A DNA stretch of 64,000 nt from Zoogloea sp. (GCA_016703645.1 JADJBR010000010.1:310001-374000), one strand, 5' to 3'; positions 30,976-40,216 are shown, counted from the first letter of the stretch. Numbers and translations are program-made. Notes: generated from the letters alone by a model not told the origin.

Positions 30976-31532
30976 GGGTTGCTCACTCTCCGTCCAGGTT
31001 TTCGCTTGCCAATGCGGCATTGGCGCAAGCACCGCCGCAACACACACGCCTCAACATCCGCCGGGGCTTCCAGGCACAGATCTGTCCCGCCCCCGCCTCC
31101 CGATCATTGATGAAAGTTCGACCAACCTTGCCGCAATAGTCTTTACGCATATCTCAACACCGTGACCGCAACTTCTGCACTACCATCCCTTCCGACCGCA
31201 CTCCGGAAGGGGCCACTTCCCGGACAATCCGGGGAGCACCCTCCGAATGCCAACTCGAGTACGCTCAGCGACCAATAAACGGCCCCCTCAGACCTGGACA
31301 TCCTTACGATACGCCTTTCCCGGTCCAATTGGCGAGCCAGCCTCCCGGGAGACTCGACGGCCTGGAAGGGGCCGTGCCCGAAGAAGACCGCACACGGATG
31401 CGAACGCCATATGAAAATGCGCCAGCCGAGCATCTGAAGTCACTGAAAGACAACAACAGCATGACTTTTGTCGCATGATGGAAAACATTCCGCTACACGT
31501 TTGAAAGCCTGCTGTTTTATCTTGCAAGGATC
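30976..31532. other. Divergent spacer between hypF and the W-repeat gene
   Basis: These 557 bases separate two divergent genes. I recognise no gene, RNA or clear promoter. Minus-strand frames at 31143-31433 and 31288-31527 have no recognisable product. An AAGGA ribosome site for the plus-strand gene lies at the right end. Confidence 0.5.
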
Positions 31533-32597
31533 ATGAAAGTATTCTTGACCGCCGTTTCGGCATTCGCCCTGTTCGCGACCCCTGCCCTTGCGCAGACTCC
31601 GCCATCCGCCCCGGCACAGACCGCCGTGCAGGGCGGCAGCCCCACCGCCGATGGGGCACTTCCCGCGCCCCCCAAGATCACGCGGTGGGAAAACACCGGC
31701 ATGACGCCTCTGGAGGCGCGTGAATGGCAGACCTACAACCACACGCCGAACGAGGCAACCAACTGGAAGCGGGCCGGCTTCACACCCCTCGTGGCCCGCA
31801 CCTGGTCGGACAAGGGCTTCGATCCGGACGAGGCGAGGGAATGGCTCGATTCTGCCAAGACCAGCCGCAGCCTGATGTCGGAGCTGGACCAGTCCGATCC
31901 GAGCCAATGGAAGCGGGAAGGCTTCACCCCGAATGATCGCCTTGCCTGGTGGGAAGCAGGCTTCGTCTTCGAAGACGCCCTTCTGCTGGCCCGTGCAGGC
32001 ATGTCACCGGCAGATGCCGCATGGAACGGCCACGAAAAACTCAAGCAGATCAAGGGTGGCACAGCAGAGCCCGCCAAGGTCGAAACAACATCGGCCAGCC
32101 TGGCCACCCCGAGCCTGGCATCGGTGTGGGGCGTGGTCGGCCCCTACGTCACCGTCGGGATGGCGATCTTTGTTGCCTTCATTGCAGGCGGCTTCGCCTT
32201 TTTCCTGTTTCGGCGCAGGCAGATCAACCGTCAGTTGAAGAAGGCTGACGAGGGCGCCGGCCCCGAGAGCGAAATCCCTGCGCCCACTACGGAAGGCACC
32301 TCTCCGCGCACGCCGGGCCAGGATCCGCCCAAGCGCCGGCCGGCACGCCGCTTTGCACTGACCAGGCCCGCGAGCCCCCACTGCCTCCATTGCAAGAGCC
32401 TTGACGTACGTCCTTCGCGCATGCACCCGCACCGCTTTGCCGGCATCAACTTCACCGAGTATTTCCGCTGCCGCAAATGCGGTCGGCACTTCGCCATTGT
32501 CAGCTACACGCCCATCCTTGCCGCGGGTGGTGCCGTTGTATTGGTCTTGACCTTCCTGACCTCGGGCTTCATCTACACCTTGTCCCTGATCCACTAG
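31533..32597 (+). CDS. Membrane protein with 13-residue Trp repeats and a zinc ribbon
   Basis: I do not recognise this 354-residue protein as a named family. A signal peptide (MKVFLTAVSAFALFATPALA) leads into a repeat region: tryptophans at residues 52, 65, 78, 91 and 104, then 126 and 139, are spaced by exactly 13, with the unit W-x3-G-F/M-T/D-P-x-E-A-x2. A membrane segment follows (about 202-221), then a charged linker, a four-cysteine zinc ribbon (CLHC at about 288 and CRKC at about 322) and a C-terminal hydrophobic segment. So the repeats should be periplasmic and the zinc ribbon cytoplasmic. AAGGA precedes the ATG. The GNAT gene follows by 15 bases. Confidence 0.75.
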   Translation: MKVFLTAVSAFALFATPALAQTPPSAPAQTAVQGGSPTADGALPAPPKITRWENTGMTPLEAREWQTYNHTPNEATNWKRAGFTPLVARTWSDKGFDPDEAREWLDSAKTSRSLMSELDQSDPSQWKREGFTPNDRLAWWEAGFVFEDALLLARAGMSPADAAWNGHEKLKQIKGGTAEPAKVETTSASLATPSLASVWGVVGPYVTVGMAIFVAFIAGGFAFFLFRRRQINRQLKKADEGAGPESEIPAPTTEGTSPRTPGQDPPKRRPARRFALTRPASPHCLHCKSLDVRPSRMHPHRFAGINFTEYFRCRKCGRHFAIVSYTPILAAGGAVVLVLTFLTSGFIYTLSLIH

Positions 32598-32612
32598 GAC
32601 ACAACCACAGCC

Positions 32613-33098
32613 ATGTCTCCCCCAGTGATCCGGCCGGTCGATTTCGACAACCCCGCCTGCACGGCGGATTTTCTCGACCTGCTCGATCACTACATGCGCG
32701 GCCCCAGCGGCAGCGGTCAGGCCATGACTGCCGCACTGCGTGCCCGCCTGCCTGCAGAGCTGCGCCGACGCCCCACCGTCGTGAGCTTCATTGCCTACGC
32801 GGGCGATCGGGCTGCCGGGCTGATCACTTGCGTCGAAGGGTTTTCGACTTTCGCCGGGCGTCCCCTTTTCAACATTCACGATATCGTCGTGCATGACGAC
32901 TTCCGCCGCCAGGGCATTGCCAAAGCGCTACTGGTCCATGCCGAACATGTCGCACGGGAGCGAGACTGCTGCAAACTGACACTGGAAGTCCTCGAAGGCA
33001 ATACCGGTGCGCGCCTTGCCTACGAGGGATTTGGCTTTCAGGGCTACCAGCTCGACCCGGCCATGGGGAAAGCACTCTTCATGGAGAAGAAGCTGTAG
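32613..33098 (+). CDS. GNAT family N-acetyltransferase
   Basis: The 161-residue product has the GNAT fold signature: after the N-terminal helices, NIHDIVVHDDFRRQGIAKALLVHAE holds motif A with the acetyl-CoA-binding R-x2-G-x-A turn, and LTLEVLEGNTGARLAYEGFGF holds motif B. The acceptor is unknown. It starts 15 bases after the W-repeat membrane protein gene, so the two are probably cotranscribed, and ends at a long bidirectional hairpin. Confidence 0.88.
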   Translation: MSPPVIRPVDFDNPACTADFLDLLDHYMRGPSGSGQAMTAALRARLPAELRRRPTVVSFIAYAGDRAAGLITCVEGFSTFAGRPLFNIHDIVVHDDFRRQGIAKALLVHAEHVARERDCCKLTLEVLEGNTGARLAYEGFGFQGYQLDPAMGKALFMEKKL

Positions 33099-33118
33099 CG
33101 CCTCAAATCCTGTCCTTT

Positions 33119-33176
33119 CCACCCGTCCAAATGAAAGAACCCGGCTTGAGCCGGGTTCTTTCATTTGGACGGGTGG
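33119..33176. terminator. Bidirectional terminator, 27-bp perfect hairpin
   Basis: Arms 33119-33145 and 33150-33176 are exact inverted repeats with a 4-base loop (TTGA). The inner core AACCCGGC/GCCGGGTT is flanked by A-rich sequence on the left and T-rich on the right, so it can end both the GNAT and ilvD transcripts, which converge here. The stem is far longer than a usual intrinsic terminator. Confidence 0.75.
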
Positions 33177-33183
33177 CAGAAAC

Positions 33184-35025
33184 TCAACGCTGGACCTGGG
33201 TCACATCCCGCACAGCCCCCGTATCGGCACTGGTAGTGAGGGCAGCATAGGCCTGCAAGGCCGCCGATACGTGGCGCACACGGTTGGCGGGCTTCCAGCC
33301 CCGCGCATCCTGCGCAGCCCTGCGCCGGGCCAGTTCGGCGTCGGGAACTGCAAGCCGGATGCTGCGATTGGGAATGTCGATCTCGATCACGTCTCCCTCC
33401 TCCACCAGCCCGATGGCACCACCGCAGGCTGCTTCGGGCGAGGCGTGCCCGATGGACAAGCCCGAGGTACCGCCGGAAAAGCGGCCGTCAGTGAGGAGCG
33501 CGCAGCTCTTGCCGAGGCCCTTTGACTTCAGGTAACTGGTCGGATAGAGCATCTCCTGCATACCCGGGCCCCCCTTCGGGCCTTCGTAGCGGATCACCAC
33601 GACGTCACCCGCCACAATCTGATCGGCGAGGATGCCTGCCACCGCATCTTCCTGACTTTCAAATACACGGGCACGGCCGGTAAACGTCCAGATGGACTCA
33701 TCCACACCGGCCGTCTTCACGATACAGCCCTTCTCGGCGATGTTGCCGTAGAGCACGGCGAGACCACCGTCCTGGCTGAAGGCATTGGCCTTGTCGCGGA
33801 TCACGCCCTTGCTGCGGTCCATGTCAAGCTCGTTCCAGCGCCGATCCTGGCTGAAGGCCACCTGGGTGGGAACGCCGCCCGGCGCGGCCTTGTAGAAGTT
33901 GAACACACCGCTGTCGTGGGCTTGCATCACGTCCCAGCTGGCCAGAGCCTCGGCCATCGTCCTGGTGTGAACGGTGGGCAGGTCCGTGTGCAGCAGCCCG
34001 GCGCGATTGAGCTCGCCGAGGATGGCCATGATGCCGCCGGCACGGTGCACGTCTTCGATATGCACTTCGGCCACCGCGGGCGCCACCTTGCACAGGCAAG
34101 GTACCTGGCGCGAGATACGATCAATGTCCTTCATGGTGAAATCAACACCGGCTTCCTTGGCCGCAGCCAGCAGGTGCAGCACCGTGTTGGTGGAGCCCCC
34201 CATGGCCACATCAAGGCTGATCGCGTTCTCGAAAGCCCTGAAACTGGCGATGGAGCGCGGCAGGACGGATTCGTCGTCCTTCTCGTAGTAGCGGCGGGCC
34301 ATCTCTACGATGGTACGGCCGGCTCGCAGGAAGAGCTGCTCGCGATCTGCGTGGGTGGCCAGCACCGTACCGTTGCCCGGCAGGGACAGGCCAAGGGCTT
34401 CGGTCAGACAGTTCATGGAATTGGCGGTGAACATGCCGGAGCAGGAGCCACAGGTCGGGCAGGCGGAACGCTCGATGGCGTCCACCTCTTCGTCCGAGCA
34501 GCTACTGTCGGCGGCCTTGACCATGGCGTCCACCAGGTCGAGGGAGATCACCTTGGCCTCCCACTTGACCTTGCCGGCCTCCATCGGGCCGCCGGACACG
34601 AAGATCGCCGGGATGTTGAGACGCAGCGCGGCCATCAGCATGCCCGGCGTGATCTTGTCGCAGTTGGAGATGCACACCATGGCATCCGCCGTGTGGGCGT
34701 TGCACATGTACTCCACGCTGTCGGCGATCAGGTCGCGGCTGGGCAGGCTGTAGAGCATGCCGCCATGGCCCATGGCAATGCCGTCATCGACGGCGATGGT
34801 GTTGAACTCCTTGGCGACACCACCCGCCTTCTCGATCTCGCGCGCCACCAGCTGGCCCAGATCCTTGAGGTGTACGTGACCGGGAACGAACTGGGTGAAG
34901 CTGTTCACCACCGCGATGATCGGCTTTTCGAAATCGCCGTCCTTCATGCCGGTGGCGCGCCAAAGGGCGCGGGCGCCGGCCATGTTGCGACCGGCGGTGG
35001 AAGTGCGGGAACGATACTGGGGCAT
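33184..35025 (-). CDS. ilvD: Dihydroxy-acid dehydratase
   Basis: IlvD dehydrates dihydroxy acids to 2-keto acids in valine and isoleucine synthesis, using an Fe-S cluster. The 613-residue product begins [20 protein letters not shown] and has the family motifs [35 protein letters not shown] and [20 protein letters not shown], with the three cluster cysteines present. The ATG at 35023-35025 gives the family length; the frame is open 16 codons further. It is divergent from the liv-type operon. Confidence 0.96.
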   Translation of the reverse strand: MPQYRSRTSTAGRNMAGARALWRATGMKDGDFEKPIIAVVNSFTQFVPGHVHLKDLGQLVAREIEKAGGVAKEFNTIAVDDGIAMGHGGMLYSLPSRDLIADSVEYMCNAHTADAMVCISNCDKITPGMLMAALRLNIPAIFVSGGPMEAGKVKWEAKVISLDLVDAMVKAADSSCSDEEVDAIERSACPTCGSCSGMFTANSMNCLTEALGLSLPGNGTVLATHADREQLFLRAGRTIVEMARRYYEKDDESVLPRSIASFRAFENAISLDVAMGGSTNTVLHLLAAAKEAGVDFTMKDIDRISRQVPCLCKVAPAVAEVHIEDVHRAGGIMAILGELNRAGLLHTDLPTVHTRTMAEALASWDVMQAHDSGVFNFYKAAPGGVPTQVAFSQDRRWNELDMDRSKGVIRDKANAFSQDGGLAVLYGNIAEKGCIVKTAGVDESIWTFTGRARVFESQEDAVAGILADQIVAGDVVVIRYEGPKGGPGMQEMLYPTSYLKSKGLGKSCALLTDGRFSGGTSGLSIGHASPEAACGGAIGLVEEGDVIEIDIPNRSIRLAVPDAELARRRAAQDARGWKPANRVRHVSAALQAYAALTTSADTGAVRDVTQVQR

Positions 35026-35132
35026 CTCGAGGACTCCGTCTTGAAACGAATGAATGTGTTGCCAGCCTTCCATTCTAGCTCGACAGAAGGACCGGTGCCG
35101 CCACTCGCTACTTGCCGGTACAGCCGGGGGAG

Positions 35133-35148
35133 CTTACGCGAGCGTAAG
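35133..35148. promoter_or_regulatory. Palindrome in the ilvD-liv spacer, possible operator
   Basis: CTTACGC GA GCGTAAG is a perfect 7-bp inverted repeat in the 301-base divergent spacer. The TTACG...CGTAA core resembles, as I recall them, the sites described for LiuR/LiuQ-type regulators of branched-chain amino acid use. No promoter hexamers are clear around it. The rest of the spacer shows nothing I recognise. Confidence 0.4.
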
Positions 35149-35326
35149 TTCGGGTAATCCCCCATTGGCCGCCAGCGACGATGGCCCCTTAATAGGCTTG
35201 CATAGAGCAACACGCACAACGCTCCTGCCCCGAGCGCAGCCGCACCATTCGTTACATTTGAGAAAAGGTTTGGACACGCTGGGGCACTAGGCTTGGCGCA
35301 ATAAGAAACACAACGGAGACCTCGCA

Positions 35327-35464
35327 ATGAGCCCATTGCCCATCCTGGCCTTGATCCTCACGGTCAGCCTCACCCTCGCCGTTGCGCACAGACTTGTAGC
35401 TGCCCGCCGGCAGCGCGCGCGCCTGCGCAAACAGCCCCTCTCCTCCACCCGGGCGAAGCACTGA
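35327..35464 (+). CDS. Small single-pass membrane protein, 45 aa
   Basis: ATG at 35327 with GGAGA 8 bases upstream opens a 45-codon frame: one hydrophobic helix (LPILALILTVSLTLAVAH, residues 3-20) followed by a strongly basic tail rich in Arg. It ends 24 bases before livG and is probably the first gene of that operon. I know no family for it. A ribosome site, composition and position support that it is real, but it could be a leader peptide. Confidence 0.5.
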   Translation: MSPLPILALILTVSLTLAVAHRLVAARRQRARLRKQPLSSTRAKH

Positions 35465-35488
35465 TTTCGCCCCCAACCGGGAAGTCCC

Positions 35489-36256
35489 ATGAGCGAGTTC
35501 ATCCTGGAAACTGCCGGCCTGACGAAGGAGTTCAAGGGCTTTGCGGCAGTATCCAACGTCGATCTGAAGGTCCGTCGCGGCCATATCCACGCCCTGATCG
35601 GCCCCAACGGCGCCGGCAAGACCACCGTATTCAACCTGCTGACCAAGTTCCTGCCACCCACCCGCGGCAGCATCGTCTTCGATGGACAGGACATCACCCG
35701 TGAGGCGCCAGCAGTCACAGCCCGCAGGGGGCTGGTCCGCTCCTTTCAGATCTCGGCAACCTTTCCGCACCTGACCGTAATGGAGAACGTGCGGATCGGG
35801 CTGCAGAGGAAGCTGGGCACCGAGTTCCATTTCTGGCGCTCCGAGAAGAGCCTGGATGTTCTCAACGAGCGTGCCATGCAGCTACTCGAATCCGTGGATC
35901 TGGGGAGCTTTGCCGACACGATCACGGCGGAGATGCCCTATGGCCGCAAACGTGCCCTGGAGATCGCCACAACCCTGGCTCTCGAACCGACGATGATGCT
36001 CCTGGACGAACCCACCCAGGGCATGGGTCACGAGGACATCGGAAGGGTGGTCGAGCTGATCCGCAAAGTGTCCGCCAACCGCACCATCCTGATGGTCGAG
36101 CACAACCTCTCGGTGGTGGCCAACCTGTGCGACCGCATCACCGTGCTTCAGCGAGGCAGCATATTGGCGGAAGGCCCTTACGAGGAGGTCTCGAAAAACC
36201 CGCAGGTACTCGAAGCCTATGTGGGCTCCAGCGACATGAACGACGCCCACCACTGA
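35489..36256 (+). CDS. livG: ABC transporter ATPase, LivG type
   Basis: The 255-residue product is a LivG-like ATPase of the branched-chain amino acid (HAAT) ABC family. Walker A GPNGAGKTT (residues about 38-46), the signature region in MPYGRKRALEIATTLALEP, Walker B MMLLDEPTQGM and the switch histidine MVEHNLSV are all present. The usual LivG insertion before the signature is there. It forms an operon with livF, livK, livH and livM; the true ligand, an amino acid, amide or aromatic acid, is not settled by sequence. Confidence 0.92.
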   Translation: MSEFILETAGLTKEFKGFAAVSNVDLKVRRGHIHALIGPNGAGKTTVFNLLTKFLPPTRGSIVFDGQDITREAPAVTARRGLVRSFQISATFPHLTVMENVRIGLQRKLGTEFHFWRSEKSLDVLNERAMQLLESVDLGSFADTITAEMPYGRKRALEIATTLALEPTMMLLDEPTQGMGHEDIGRVVELIRKVSANRTILMVEHNLSVVANLCDRITVLQRGSILAEGPYEEVSKNPQVLEAYVGSSDMNDAHH

Positions 36257-36269
36257 CCGGAAGCGATCC

Positions 36270-36992
36270 ATGACCAGCGCCTTCGACCCCAAGCCCGAAA
36301 TGTTGCGGATCCACGATCTGCATGCCTTCTACGGCGAATCCCATATCCTCCACGGCATCGACCTGCATGTCGGTCGCGGTGAATGCATCACCCTCCTTGG
36401 CCGCAATGGCTCCGGCCGCTCCACCACACTCAAGTCCATCCTCGGCCTGGTGGGCCGACGTACCGGATCGATCATGGTGAATGGCAAGGACGTCATTGCC
36501 GAGCCCACTCACCGCATGGCCCGCTACGGCATCGGCTACGTACCCGAGGAACGCGCCATCTTTGCCTCCCTCTCCACCGAGGAGAACCTGATGCTGCCCC
36601 CCCAGGTGGCCAGCGGCGGGATGAGTGTGGACGAGATCTACGGGATGTTCCCCAACTTGCTGGAGCGCCGCAGTAGCCCCGGCACCAAGCTGTCCGGCGG
36701 CGAGCAGCAGATGCTCGCCATGGCGCGGGTACTGCGCACCGGCGCAAAGCTGTTGCTCCTCGACGAGATCACCGAGGGTCTGGCACCGGTCATCGTCAAG
36801 AAACTGGGCGAAGTCATTGTAGAACTCAAGAAACGTGGCTTCACCATCGTGCTGGTGGAGCAGAACTTCCGCTTCGCCGCCCCCCTGGCCGACCGTCACT
36901 ACGTACTGGAGCACGGCGAGATCATCGCCACGATCACCAAGGAAGAACTACCCGGAAAGATGGACTGGCTGCACCAAACCCTCGGCGTCTGA
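36270..36992 (+). CDS. livF: ABC transporter ATPase, LivF type, with Walker A Arg
   Basis: The 240-residue product is the second ATPase of the transporter. It has the signature LSGGEQQMLAMARVL, Walker B LLLLDEITEGLAP and the switch histidine region replaced by LVEQNFRFA as is common in LivF. Walker A reads GRNGSGRST: the invariant lysine is Arg at residue 50 (CGC, 36417-36419). This would be expected to weaken ATP binding or hydrolysis, making the pair functionally asymmetric with LivG. It starts 13 bases after livG. Confidence 0.92.
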   Translation: MTSAFDPKPEMLRIHDLHAFYGESHILHGIDLHVGRGECITLLGRNGSGRSTTLKSILGLVGRRTGSIMVNGKDVIAEPTHRMARYGIGYVPEERAIFASLSTEENLMLPPQVASGGMSVDEIYGMFPNLLERRSSPGTKLSGGEQQMLAMARVLRTGAKLLLLDEITEGLAPVIVKKLGEVIVELKKRGFTIVLVEQNFRFAAPLADRHYVLEHGEIIATITKEELPGKMDWLHQTLGV

Positions 36993-37024
36993 GCCGGCTC
37001 GACACAACAAAGAAGGAGAGAGAC

Positions 37025-38239
37025 ATGACCATGAAAAAAGCGATTTCCATCGCCTGTACCACCGCCCTTGCCGCCTTGTCTGGCGGCGTGCAAGCGCAGG
37101 TGTCAGGTGGTGTGGTGAAGATCGGCGTGCTGACGGATCTATCCGGCACCTATTCCGACGTGGCTGGCCCCGGCGCAGTGCAGGCCACGAAGATGGCCAT
37201 TGAGGATTTCATTGCCAAGGAGAAGCCCGACTTCAAGATCGAGATGGTCAGCGCCGACCACCAGAACAAGGCCGACATCGCATCGAACAAGGCGCGCGAG
37301 TGGTTCGAGCGCGAAGGCGTCGACACCGCCACCGAGTTGGTCACCACCTCGGTGGCCCTGGCGGTCATGAAGATCGCCAAGGAAAAGGACCGCATCGCGC
37401 TGATGAGCGGCCCCGCCTCCACCCCGATCACCAATGAGCAGTGCAACGACGTCACCGTCCATTACACCTATGACACCTACGCCCTGGCCAATGGCACGGC
37501 CAAGGCCGTGACCAAGCAGGGCGGCAAGAGCTGGTTCTTCCTGACCGCCGACTACGCCTTCGGTCAGGCCCTGGAGAAGGATGCGTCGGCGGTGGTCACA
37601 GCCAACGGGGGCAAGGTGCTGGGTTCGGTCCGCCACCCCTTCCCCGGCTCCGACTTCTCCTCCTTCCTGCTCAAGGCCCAGTCCTCCGGCGCGCAGGTGA
37701 TCGGTCTCGCCAATGCGGGGGCCGACACCACCAACGCCATCAAGCAGGCCGCCGAATTCGGCATCACCCCGACCCAGTCCCTGGCCGGCCTCCTGATGTT
37801 CATCACCGACGTGCACTCCCTCGGTCTCAAGGCCACCCAGGGCATGTACCTGACTGACGGCTTCTACTGGGATCTGAATGACGAAACCCGTGCCTGGTCC
37901 AAGCGCTTCTTCGGCGTGCAGAAGAAGATGCCGACCATGGTCCAGGCCGGTCAGTACTCGTCGGTCTATCACTACTTGAAGGCCGTCAAGGCTGTCGGCA
38001 CGGACGACACCAAGAAGGTCATGGCCCAGATGAAGAAGACGCCGATCAACGACTTCTTTGCCAAGAACGGCCAGATCCGCGAAGACGGCCGGATGGTCCA
38101 TGACATGTACCTGATGCAGGTGAAGAAGCCCGCCGAGTCCAAGTACCCGTGGGATTACTACCATGTGCGTCAGGTGATTCCGGCAGCCGAGGCCTTCCAG
38201 CCCCTGGCGCAGTCCCGCTGCCCGCTGGTCAAGAAATAA
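37025..38239 (+). CDS. livK: ABC transporter substrate-binding protein, LivK type
   Basis: The 404-residue periplasmic protein has a signal peptide (cleaved near GVQA-QV) and then a Leu/Ile/Val-binding-protein fold starting VVKIGVLTDLSGTYSDVAGP. Later segments such as WFFLTADYAFGQALEKDA and AGADTTNAIKQAAEFG fit the two-lobed receptor family. At this length it is nearer the group that binds diverse ligands (aromatic acids, amides) than classical LivJ. AAGGAGAG precedes the ATG. Its place inside the operon, after both ATPases, is common in betaproteobacteria. Confidence 0.9.
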   Translation: MTMKKAISIACTTALAALSGGVQAQVSGGVVKIGVLTDLSGTYSDVAGPGAVQATKMAIEDFIAKEKPDFKIEMVSADHQNKADIASNKAREWFEREGVDTATELVTTSVALAVMKIAKEKDRIALMSGPASTPITNEQCNDVTVHYTYDTYALANGTAKAVTKQGGKSWFFLTADYAFGQALEKDASAVVTANGGKVLGSVRHPFPGSDFSSFLLKAQSSGAQVIGLANAGADTTNAIKQAAEFGITPTQSLAGLLMFITDVHSLGLKATQGMYLTDGFYWDLNDETRAWSKRFFGVQKKMPTMVQAGQYSSVYHYLKAVKAVGTDDTKKVMAQMKKTPINDFFAKNGQIREDGRMVHDMYLMQVKKPAESKYPWDYYHVRQVIPAAEAFQPLAQSRCPLVKK

Positions 38240-38297
38240 GCCGCTGCAACCACGATCCCCGGAGCGGCCCTGCGCCGCTCCGGCCCTGGAGTGACCC

Positions 38298-39179
38298 ATG
38301 GAAATATTCGGCGTCCCATCCGCCCTGCTGGGCAGCCAGTTGCTGGTCGGGCTGATCAATGGCTCGTTCTACGCCATCCTCAGCCTCGGGCTGGCGATCA
38401 TCTTCGGCCTGCTCAACATCATCAACTTCGCCCACGGCGCCCAGTACATGATGGGTGCCTTCATCGCCTGGCTGGCCTTGACCAAGTTCAACGTCAATTA
38501 CTGGGTGGCCCTGATTGCCGCCCCCCTGCTGGTCGGCCTGTTCGGGGTCATCCTCGAACGCACCATGCTGCGCAAGCTGTACAAGCTCGACCACCTCTAC
38601 GGGCTGCTTCTGACCTTCGGTCTGGCCCTGATCATCGAGGGCGTCTTCCGTGATCAGTTCGGCATCTCGGGTGAGTCGTACGACGTTCCGGATGCCCTCG
38701 CCGGCGGCATCAATCTGGGCTTCATGTTCCTGCCCATCTATCGGGCCTGGGTCATCGTCGCATCCCTCACCGTGTGCTTCGGCACCTGGTACATGATCGA
38801 GAAGACCCGCCTGGGCGCCTATCTGCGTGCGGGCACCGAGAACTCCCAGATCGTCCAGGCCCTGGGCATCAACGTGCCCTTGTTGATCACCTTCACCTAC
38901 GGCTACGGCGTCGCCCTGGCAGCCTTCGCCGGCGTACTGGCGGCCCCCGTGTTCCAGGTCAATCCGCTGATGGGCTCCAACCTGATCATCGTCGTGTTCG
39001 CCGTGGTGGTCATCGGCGGCATGGGCTCTATCCTGGGCTCCATCGTCACCGGTATCGGGCTTGGTCTGATCGAAGGCCTGACCCGGGTCTTCTACCCGGA
39101 AGCCTCCGCCGTCGTCGTCTTCGTCATCATGGTCATCGTCCTGCTGGTACGGCCTGCGGGTCTGTTCGGCAAGGCCTGA
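38298..39179 (+). CDS. livH: ABC transporter permease, LivH type
   Basis: The 293-residue inner-membrane permease has about eight hydrophobic segments and the LivH signature at the start, GLINGSFYAILSLGLAIIFGLLNIINFAHG, plus the cytoplasmic loop GAYLRAGTENSQIVQALGINV that contacts the ATPases and VVIGGMGSILGSIVTGIGLG near the end. It lies between livK and livM. Confidence 0.93.
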   Translation: MEIFGVPSALLGSQLLVGLINGSFYAILSLGLAIIFGLLNIINFAHGAQYMMGAFIAWLALTKFNVNYWVALIAAPLLVGLFGVILERTMLRKLYKLDHLYGLLLTFGLALIIEGVFRDQFGISGESYDVPDALAGGINLGFMFLPIYRAWVIVASLTVCFGTWYMIEKTRLGAYLRAGTENSQIVQALGINVPLLITFTYGYGVALAAFAGVLAAPVFQVNPLMGSNLIIVVFAVVVIGGMGSILGSIVTGIGLGLIEGLTRVFYPEASAVVVFVIMVIVLLVRPAGLFGKA

Positions 39180-39190
39180 AAGGACACTCC

Positions 39191-40147
39191 GTGAGCACAA
39201 CCAAGCAACCCTCCGCGCTGATCAAGACCGAGGCCTTGTACACCGCCCTGTTCGTCGTCGGGCTCATTGCGCCCTTCGCGATCTATCCGACCTTCCTGAT
39301 GAAGTTGTTCTGCCTCGCCCTTTTCGCCAGCGCCTTCAACCTGCTTCTTGGCTTTGCCGGCCTCCTGTCCTTCGGTCACGCGGCCTTCCTGGGTACGGCC
39401 GGCTACGTCTGCGGGCTGATGGTGCGCGACATGGGCGTCACGCCGGAAGTGGGCATCATCGCGGGTACCGCAGCAGCCGGCCTGCTCGGCTGGCTGTTTG
39501 GCGTACTGGCCATTCGACGCACAGGCATCTATTTCGCGATGATCACCCTGGCCCTGGCCCAGATGGTCTACTTCATCGTGCTGCAGGTGAAGGCAACCGG
39601 CGGTGAAGACGGTCTGCAGGGTGTCCCCCGCGGCCACCTCTTCGGCCTGGTGGACCTGTCCGACAATGTTGCCATGTACTACCTGGTCTACGCCGTGTTC
39701 AGCATTGGCTTCTTCATCATCTACCGGACCATCCATTCACCTTTTGGCCAGATTCTCAAGGCGATCCGCGAAAACGAACCAAGGGCGATATCCCTGGGTT
39801 ACGACGTGAACAAGTTCAAGCTGATGGCCTTTGTGATCTCCGCGTCGCTGGCCGGCCTGGCTGGCGCCACCAAGACCCTCGTGTTCCAGCTCACATCCCT
39901 CTCGGATGTCCACTGGCACATGTCGGGCGAAGTGGTGCTGATGACGCTGCTGGGTGGGCTGGGCACCATTCTCGGCCCGGCAGTCGGATCGGCCACCATC
40001 GTCACCCTGCAGAACGAACTGGCCGACAAGGTCGGCTCCTGGGTGACAGTGATCATGGGCTTGATCTTCGTCGTCTGTGTGCTTGCCTTCCGGCGTGGCA
40101 TCGTCGGCGAAATCCAGGCCTTGATCCAGCGCGCGGGCATCCGCTGA
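39191..40147 (+). CDS. livM: ABC transporter permease, LivM type
   Basis: The 318-residue second permease has the LivM pattern NLLLGFAGLLSFGHAAFLG, the coupling region FGQILKAIRENEPRAISLGYD, and EVVLMTLLGGLGTILGP. I start it at GTG 39191, 11 bases after livH, with AAGGA upstream; a much longer frame upstream overlaps livH in another frame and is not real. A strong terminator follows. Confidence 0.93.
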   Translation: MSTTKQPSALIKTEALYTALFVVGLIAPFAIYPTFLMKLFCLALFASAFNLLLGFAGLLSFGHAAFLGTAGYVCGLMVRDMGVTPEVGIIAGTAAAGLLGWLFGVLAIRRTGIYFAMITLALAQMVYFIVLQVKATGGEDGLQGVPRGHLFGLVDLSDNVAMYYLVYAVFSIGFFIIYRTIHSPFGQILKAIRENEPRAISLGYDVNKFKLMAFVISASLAGLAGATKTLVFQLTSLSDVHWHMSGEVVLMTLLGGLGTILGPAVGSATIVTLQNELADKVGSWVTVIMGLIFVVCVLAFRRGIVGEIQALIQRAGIR

Positions 40148-40178
40148 GCCGCGCTGCGGGGCTTGCCCCGAACAATAA

Positions 40179-40204
40179 ACGGACGGCCAAGGCCGTCCGT
40201 TTTT
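40179..40204 (+). terminator. Terminator of the liv-type operon
   Basis: A 10-bp perfect stem ACGGACGGCC/GGCCGTCCGT with a 2-base AA loop is followed by TTTTCTT on the plus strand. It lies 31 bases past livM. The convergent chemoreceptor gene ends 13 bases further on and may share it weakly. Confidence 0.88.
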
Positions 40205-40216
40205 CTTGACTTGGCG

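Noticed and set aside
31143-31907. Minus-strand frames between hypF and the W-repeat gene
   Set aside because: No recognisable product; the last overlaps the well-formed W-repeat gene on the other strand.
38774-39190. A livM start 139 codons further upstream
   Set aside because: It would overlap livH in another frame. GTG 39191 has a ribosome site and gives the family length.
34000-39200. Long frames antisense to ilvD, livK and livH (33916-35157, 37139-38359, 38229-39200)
   Set aside because: They are shadows of strongly supported genes, with Gly/His/Gln/Asp-rich compositions unlike real proteins.
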